A stretch of 64,000 bases of DNA, from the NCBI RefSeq assembly GCF_900182545.1, contig NZ_FXTJ01000006.1:186001-250000 (forward strand), written 5' to 3'. Each line of letters starts with the position of its first letter. Position 1 is the first letter of the stretch. Below the pieces are notes generated by a model, which was not told where the DNA came from, made no database searches, and saw nothing but the letters and a program-made list of their open reading frames with translations. This document shows, one piece after another, positions 59,701-64,000 of this stretch. The position numbers were made by a program, and so were the translations under genes. Source of the DNA: Geodermatophilus aquaeductus (GTDB lineage: Bacteria; Actinomycetota; Actinomycetes; Mycobacteriales; Geodermatophilaceae).

Positions 59701-60048
59701 ATGGCGCGCACGCCCCAGGAGGTCTTCGAGCACCACGTGGCCGCGATCGGCGCCGGTGACGCCGACGCCATCGCCGCCGACTACGCCGAGGACGCCGTGC
59801 TGATCACCCCGGAGCAGGTCGTGCGCGGGCGCGACGGCATCCGGCAGCTGTTGACCGTGCTGCTCGGCGAGCTCCCCGACGCCGCGTGGGACATCCCCAC
59901 CCGGGTCTTCGAGGACGACGTGCTGTTCATCGAGTGGACGGCGGTCGCCGAGAAGGCCCGGGTGCTCGACGGCGTCGACACGTTCGTGATCCGCGACGGC
60001 GAGATCCGGCTGCAGACCGTGCGCATGACCCTCGAGCGGCTCGACTGA
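59701..60048 (+). CDS. SnoaL-like / NTF2-fold protein
   Basis: 115 residues. TPQEVFEHHVAAIGAGDADAIAADYAEDAVLITPE is the typical opening of the SnoaL-type NTF2 fold. May be a cyclase, isomerase or dehydratase; no active residue is certain. ATG 59701 with GAGGAGG before it. Confidence 0.85.
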   Translation: MARTPQEVFEHHVAAIGAGDADAIAADYAEDAVLITPEQVVRGRDGIRQLLTVLLGELPDAAWDIPTRVFEDDVLFIEWTAVAEKARVLDGVDTFVIRDGEIRLQTVRMTLERLD

Positions 60049-60094
60049 CCCGTCGGGCGGCGGGGACGGCCATCCCTGCCGCCCGGGTCCGTCA
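60046..60094. terminator. composite hairpin terminator, family C copy 2
   Basis: GGGCGGCGGGGA / TCCCTGCCGCCC with a CGGCCA loop, extended by ACCCG / CGGGT arms; the SnoaL stop and the MFS stop lie at its two ends. Same GGCGGC...GGCCAT...GCCGCC plan as 49344-49394. Confidence 0.8.
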
Positions 60095-61405
60095 GCCGTG
60101 GGTGGTGGCGGCGGAGGCGGTGGTCGGCTCGGTGGGGACGGCGGGCGGGACGGCCGGCGGAGCTGGGCGACGGCGGATCGACAGCGACATCGCCGCCGCG
60201 GCGAGGCACAGCCCGCCGGCGAGGAACCACGCGAGGTCGTAGGAGCCGGTGACGTCGCGGATCACGCCGCCACCGAACGCGGCGAACGCCGACCCGAGCT
60301 GGTGCGAGGCGAACACCCACCCGAAGACGACGGGCGCCCGCGCGCCGAAGTGCTCGCGGACCAGCGCCAGCGTCGGCGGCACCGTGGCCACCCAGTCCAG
60401 GCCGTAGAAGACGATGAACGCGATCATGCTGACGTGCAGGTCCGGCCCGAACAGGGTCGGCAGCGCGAACAGCGAGAGCCCGCGCAGCCCGTAGTAGGCC
60501 AGCAGCAGCACGCGGGGGTCGACGCGGTCGGTCAGCCAGCCGGAGAACACCGTCCCGGCGATGTCGAAGACCCCGACGACGGCCAGCAGCGTCGCCGCGG
60601 TCGTCACCGGCATGCCGTGGTCGTGCGCCGCCGGGATGAAGTGCGGCTGCACCAGCCCGTTGGTCGACAGCCCGCAGATGAAGAACCCGCCGGCCAGCAG
60701 CCAGAACGGCCGCGACCGCGCCGCCTCCGCCAGCCCGCGCAGGGCGTTGCGGGCGGCACCGGTGCGCACCGGGTCGACGTCGTCGGCGGCGGTCCCGCCG
60801 TAGGGGACGGCGCCGACGTCGCGCGGGCGGTCGCGCAGCAGCCACACCACCAGCGGGACGACGGCGAGCGCGGCCACCGTGGTCCCCAGCGACGCCGCCC
60901 GCCACCCGCCGCTGGTCTCCGCGACAGCGGCGACCAGCGGCAGGAACACCAGCTGCCCGGTCGCGCCGCCCGCGGTGAGGATCCCGCTGACCAGCCCGCG
61001 GCGGGCGACGAACCAGCGGCCGGTCACCGTGGCCACCAGCGACAGCGCCATCGACCCGGTGCCGAGCCCGACCGCGAAGCCCCACAGCAGCACCAGCTGC
61101 CAGCTCGCCGTCATGAACACGGTCAGGCCGCTGCCGAGCGCGGTGAGCAGCAGCGCGCAGACCACGACCCGCCGGATGCCGAAGCGCTCCATGAGCGCCG
61201 CGGCGAACGGGGCGGTCAGCCCGTAGAGCGCCATGTTGACCGCGACGGCCGCCGAGATCGTCGACACCGACCAGCCGAACTCCTCGCGCAGCGGGTCGAT
61301 GAGCACGCCGGGCACCGCCCGGAAGGCGGCGGCGCCCACGAGCGCCAGGAAGGTCACCGCGGCCACCCACCAGGCGGGGTGGATCCGGGCGGTCCGCGTC
61401 GTCAC
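60092..61405 (-). CDS. MFS transporter
   Basis: 437 residues, 12 predicted membrane helices. AALMERFGIRRVVV after helix 2-3 is the MFS A-motif-like loop, and GLDWVATVPPTLALVREHFG lies in the second half. Resembles oxalate/formate and monocarboxylate MFS transporters. Substrate unknown. GTG 61405 is used since the upstream frame has tandem-repeat residues (PPVTAGPG). It is divergent from the GlxA-like regulator, which may control it. Confidence 0.85.
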   Translation of the reverse strand: MTTRTARIHPAWWVAAVTFLALVGAAAFRAVPGVLIDPLREEFGWSVSTISAAVAVNMALYGLTAPFAAALMERFGIRRVVVCALLLTALGSGLTVFMTASWQLVLLWGFAVGLGTGSMALSLVATVTGRWFVARRGLVSGILTAGGATGQLVFLPLVAAVAETSGGWRAASLGTTVAALAVVPLVVWLLRDRPRDVGAVPYGGTAADDVDPVRTGAARNALRGLAEAARSRPFWLLAGGFFICGLSTNGLVQPHFIPAAHDHGMPVTTAATLLAVVGVFDIAGTVFSGWLTDRVDPRVLLLAYYGLRGLSLFALPTLFGPDLHVSMIAFIVFYGLDWVATVPPTLALVREHFGARAPVVFGWVFASHQLGSAFAAFGGGVIRDVTGSYDLAWFLAGGLCLAAAAMSLSIRRRPAPPAVPPAVPTEPTTASAATTHG

Positions 61406-61478
61406 GGCTGCAGAGCATGACCGACGCCGGCCCCGGGGCGACAGTGGCCCGACGGCCAACACGTGCAAAGATCCGGCC

Positions 61479-61540
61479 ATGACAGGAGGCCCGGGTCCGG
61501 CCGTGACAGGAGGCCCGGGTCCGGCCGTGACCGGAGGCCC
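61479..61540 (+). repeat. 24-bp tandem repeat carrying start codons and ribosome sites
   Basis: Units at 61479-61502, 61503-61526 and a partial third from 61527. Each starts with ATG or GTG in the same frame and contains AGGAGG (or CGGAGG), so three in-frame starts exist for the regulator gene. Confidence 0.85.
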
Positions 61541-62501
61541 TCCCCGCCACGAGGTCGCCGTCCTCGCCCTCCCCGGCACCATCGCCTTCGAGCTCGGCCT
61601 CCCGCACCGGCTGCTCGGCGGGGCGGTCGACGCCGACGAGCGCCCGCTCTACCGGGTCCGCGTCGCCACCCTCGACGGCGGCCCGGTGCGCACCTCGGCC
61701 GGGTACTCGATCACGCCCGAGCACGACGCCACGCTGCTGGAGACCGCGGCGACCGTCGTCGTCCCCGGCGTGCAGGGCGGGCCGGCGATGGCCGACGGCC
61801 GCGTCCCCGAGGAGCTGTGCACGGCCCTGCGCGACGCCGCCGCCCACGCCCGGATGCTGTCGATCTGCACCGGCGCCTTCGTCCTCGCCGCCGCCGGCCT
61901 GCTCGACGGCCGGCCCGCAACGACGCACTGGATGCACGCCGCCGCCTTCGGCCGGCTGTTCCCCTCGGTGCGCCTGGATCCCGACGTGCTCTTCGTCGAC
62001 GACGGCGACGTGCTCACCAGCGCCGGCAACGCCGCGGGCATCGACCTGCTGCTGCACCTGGTCCGGCGCGACCACGGCAGCGAGGTGGCCAACCGGGTGG
62101 CGCGGCGCAACGTCGTCGCCCCGTGGCGGGAGGGCGGGCAGTCGCAGTTCGTCGAGCGGCCGCTGCCCGACGCCGGCGACACCGGGACCGCGGCCACCCG
62201 CGCCTGGGCGCTCGAGCACCTGACCGAGCCGCTCACCCTCGCCGGCCTCGCCGCGCACGCGCGGATGAGCGTGCGCACGTTCACCCGCCGCTTCCGCGAG
62301 GAGACCGGCCTGTCGCCGCTGCGCTGGCTGGCCCAGCAGCGGATCGCGCTGGCCCGCCGGCTGCTGGAGTCCACCGACGCCTCCATCGACCGGGTCGCCG
62401 CCGACGCCGGGTTCGGCACCCCCGCGTCGCTGCGCCAGCACCTGCGCGCCTCGATCGGGGTCGCGCCCGGGGCCTACCGGCGCACCTACCGCGGCGCCTG
62501 A
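61479..62501 (+). CDS. GlxA-like transcription regulator (DJ-1/PfpI + AraC HTH)
   Basis: 340 residues. A DJ-1/PfpI ligand domain (residues ~25-195) with SICTGAFVLAAAGLLDGRPAT and its Cys, then an AraC-type double HTH (LAGLAAHARMSVRTFTRRFREETG; IDRVAADAGFGTPASLRQHL). Binds a small ligand and regulates, most likely, the divergent MFS gene and itself (73-bp shared gap). ATG 61479, GTG 61503 and GTG 61527 are possible starts, the first two within identical repeat units. Confidence 0.9.
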   Translation: MTGGPGPAVTGGPGPAVTGGPPRHEVAVLALPGTIAFELGLPHRLLGGAVDADERPLYRVRVATLDGGPVRTSAGYSITPEHDATLLETAATVVVPGVQGGPAMADGRVPEELCTALRDAAAHARMLSICTGAFVLAAAGLLDGRPATTHWMHAAAFGRLFPSVRLDPDVLFVDDGDVLTSAGNAAGIDLLLHLVRRDHGSEVANRVARRNVVAPWREGGQSQFVERPLPDAGDTGTAATRAWALEHLTEPLTLAGLAAHARMSVRTFTRRFREETGLSPLRWLAQQRIALARRLLESTDASIDRVAADAGFGTPASLRQHLRASIGVAPGAYRRTYRGA

Positions 62502-62511
62502 GGCGTCACCC

Positions 62512-62542
62512 GGAGGAGTCGGGTGTGACACGCGACTCCTCC
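62512..62542. terminator. hairpin terminator
   Basis: GGAGGAGTCG / CGACTCCTCC with an 11-base loop, 10 bp after the regulator stop. The arms share GACTCCTCC with the outer stem of the 42757 hairpin. Confidence 0.7.
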
Positions 62543-62758
62543 GCGGACGGCAGGATCGGCAGCCGCGTCTGGTTGAGTGGGGCATACCGGCGTTGCCCTC
62601 GCTCATCCGGAGCTGCAGGACTCGACGTCGGGCTGGTGCAGCGCCACGGAGGCGCGCCCGGCTGTCCGACGTCGCCGCCGGCGCGCTCCGCCCCGCATCC
62701 GGGGCCAGCGCCTGCGCACGGTGACCGACGACGGCGACCCGAAACGCCCGAGGAACCG

Positions 62759-64000
62759 ATGACCTCCCCGAACCCCCCCTCCCCCGCCGGCACCTCCCGG
62801 CCGCGCCGCCGCGGCGGCCGTGGCCGCGGCCGCGGGACGGGTACCGCCACGACGACGACCGCCATGGCGGCCCCCGCCACGACGACGACCGCCACGACGA
62901 CGACCGCCACGACGGCGACCACCAGCACCGAGAGCGTCCCGGCCGTGGAGATCCCCGCCGGCGACGTCGCCACCGTGCTGCCCACCGACACCACCTTCGC
63001 CGAGCTCGGCGTCCCCGCCCCGCTGGTCGAGGTGCTGACCGCCAGCGGCATCACCGCGCCGTTCCCCATCCAGGTCGCGACGCTGCCCGACTCGCTGGCC
63101 GGCCGTGACGTGCTCGGCCGCGGCCGCACCGGCTCGGGCAAGACCATCGCCTTCGCCCTGCCGCTGGTCTCCCGGCTGGCCGCCTCCACCACCCGCCGCC
63201 AGCCGCGCCGGCCGCGCGCCCTGGTGCTCGTGCCGACCCGCGAGCTCGCCAACCAGGTGATGGCGACCGTCGAGCCCCTGGCCACGGCCCTCGGCCTGCG
63301 CTGCACCACCGTCTTCGGCGGCGTCGGGCAGAACCCGCAGGTGCAGGCGCTGGCCGCCGGCGTCGACGTCGTCGTCGCCTGCCCCGGCCGGCTCGAGGAC
63401 CTCATCGGCCAGGGCCACGCCGACCTGTCCGCCGTCGAGGTGACCGTGCTCGACGAGGCCGACCACATGGCCGACCTGGGCTTCCTGCCCGGCGTCAAGC
63501 GGCTGCTGGACCGCACGCCGCAGGGCGGGCAGCGGCTGCTGTTCTCCGCCACGCTGGACAACGGCGTCGACGTGCTGGTCAAGCGCTACCTGCACTCGCC
63601 GGTGACGCACTCGGTCGACCCGGCCGTGGCGCCGGTGTCGACGATGACCCACCACGTGTTCCAGGTGTCGGCCGCCGACAAGCCCGAGGTCGTGCGCCAG
63701 CTCGCCTCGGGGCTGGGCCGCAGCGTGCTGTTCACCCGCACCAAGCACCAGGCCAAGAAGCTCGCCAAGCAGCTCACCGCGTCGGGCATCCCCGCCGTCG
63801 ACCTGCACGGCAACCTCAGCCAGAACGCCCGCGAGCGCAACCTCGAGGCGTTCAGCAACGGCGGCACCCGCGTGCTGTGCGCGACCGACATCGCCGCCCG
63901 CGGCATCCACGTCGACGACGTCGCGCTGGTCGTGCACGTCGACCCGCCGACCGAGCACAAGGCCTACCTGCACCGCTCCGGCCGCACCGCGCGCGCCGGT
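62759..64000 (+). CDS. DEAD-box RNA helicase (cut by window end)
   Basis: 414 residues visible, C-terminus missing. A basic RRRGGRGRGRG segment and a Thr/Ala low-complexity run coded by repeated ACG ACG ACG ACC GCC precede the helicase core: Q-motif region TFAELGVPAPL, GRTGSGKT (about residue 122), VLDEADHMADLGF (about 231), LLFSATLD, then domain 2 with VLFTRTKHQAKKLAKQL and ATDIAARGIHVDDV. It unwinds RNA with ATP, for example in ribosome assembly or cold adaptation. ATG 62759 has AGGAA before it. The 216-bp leader 62543-62758 holds no gene; long leaders are common in cold-responsive helicase genes. Confidence 0.9.
   Translation, partial: MTSPNPPSPAGTSRPRRRGGRGRGRGTGTATTTTAMAAPATTTTATTTTATTATTSTESVPAVEIPAGDVATVLPTDTTFAELGVPAPLVEVLTASGITAPFPIQVATLPDSLAGRDVLGRGRTGSGKTIAFALPLVSRLAASTTRRQPRRPRALVLVPTRELANQVMATVEPLATALGLRCTTVFGGVGQNPQVQALAAGVDVVVACPGRLEDLIGQGHADLSAVEVTVLDEADHMADLGFLPGVKRLLDRTPQGGQRLLFSATLDNGVDVLVKRYLHSPVTHSVDPAVAPVSTMTHHVFQVSAADKPEVVRQLASGLGRSVLFTRTKHQAKKLAKQLTASGIPAVDLHGNLSQNARERNLEAFSNGGTRVLCATDIAARGIHVDDVALVVHVDPPTEHKAYLHRSGRTARAG

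Overview
The window is very GC-rich DNA with dense genes, many GTG starts, GTGA/ATGA stop-start overlaps and actinobacterial protein families (VapBC pairs, HelD, DUF1206, DUF6308, TIGR03086, GlxA-type AraC regulators, MSMEG-style acyl-CoA dehydrogenase pairs). It reads as chromosomal sequence from an actinobacterium. The gene families and the intergenic hairpin families would suit Geodermatophilaceae (Blastococcus, Modestobacter, Geodermatophilus), but that placement is inference. No rRNA, tRNA, insertion sequence, phage genes or CRISPR array were found. Positions 1-166 hold no recognisable gene.

Layout. 0.2-10 kb: a GGDEF protein, formamidase with its FmdB-type zinc ribbon, then a rightward run of VOC protein, ABC1 kinase, nitronate monooxygenase, acyl-CoA synthetase and a two-domain ferredoxin-like barrel protein, followed by a Phd/VapC toxin-antitoxin pair. 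A 62-bp element is duplicated in front of the VOC and acyl-CoA synthetase genes. 10-19 kb: enoyl-CoA hydratase-like protein, luciferase-like oxidoreductase, SDR, two lipoproteins of a four-member family, hypothetical genes and a second toxin-antitoxin pair. 19-24 kb: GH15 glycosidase, DUF1810, glutathionyl-hydroquinone reductase-like protein, TMEM175 channel and three small glycine-rich membrane proteins.

24-32 kb: a 794-residue Pro-Val-Val repeat protein directly behind an AlaX-type tRNA-editing gene, an amidotransferase, a DNA glycosylase, the second barrel protein and a pair of acyl-CoA dehydrogenases. 32-39 kb: an RsbQ/RsbP-like stress module (alpha/beta hydrolase plus PAS-GAF-GAF-PP2C phosphatase), hemerythrin-like protein, a 50-residue zinc ribbon and a secreted protein made of eight 13-residue Asp-rich repeats. 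39-49 kb: HelD, two more family lipoproteins, a CYP152-type P450 peroxygenase, a protein with a macro-like region fused to SIR2, and tandem DUF1206 membrane proteins. 49-64 kb: FabG-type SDR, thiolase, STAS anti-sigma antagonist, a giant sacsin-like GHKL ATPase, an ALDH/GMC oxidoreductase operon, SnoaL-like protein, MFS transporter, GlxA-like regulator and a DEAD-box helicase cut by the window end.

How genes work together. Lipid catabolism genes (acyl-CoA synthetase, two ACADs, hydratase-like, SDR, thiolase) are scattered rather than in one operon. The phosphatase/hydrolase pair and the STAS protein are parts of a partner-switching stress circuit. The best candidates for undescribed biology are the PVV-repeat protein with its neighbouring glycine-rich membrane proteins, the four lipoproteins sharing a C-terminal Cys pair, the macro-SIR2 protein, and the dispersed palindromes that sit directly on stop codons.
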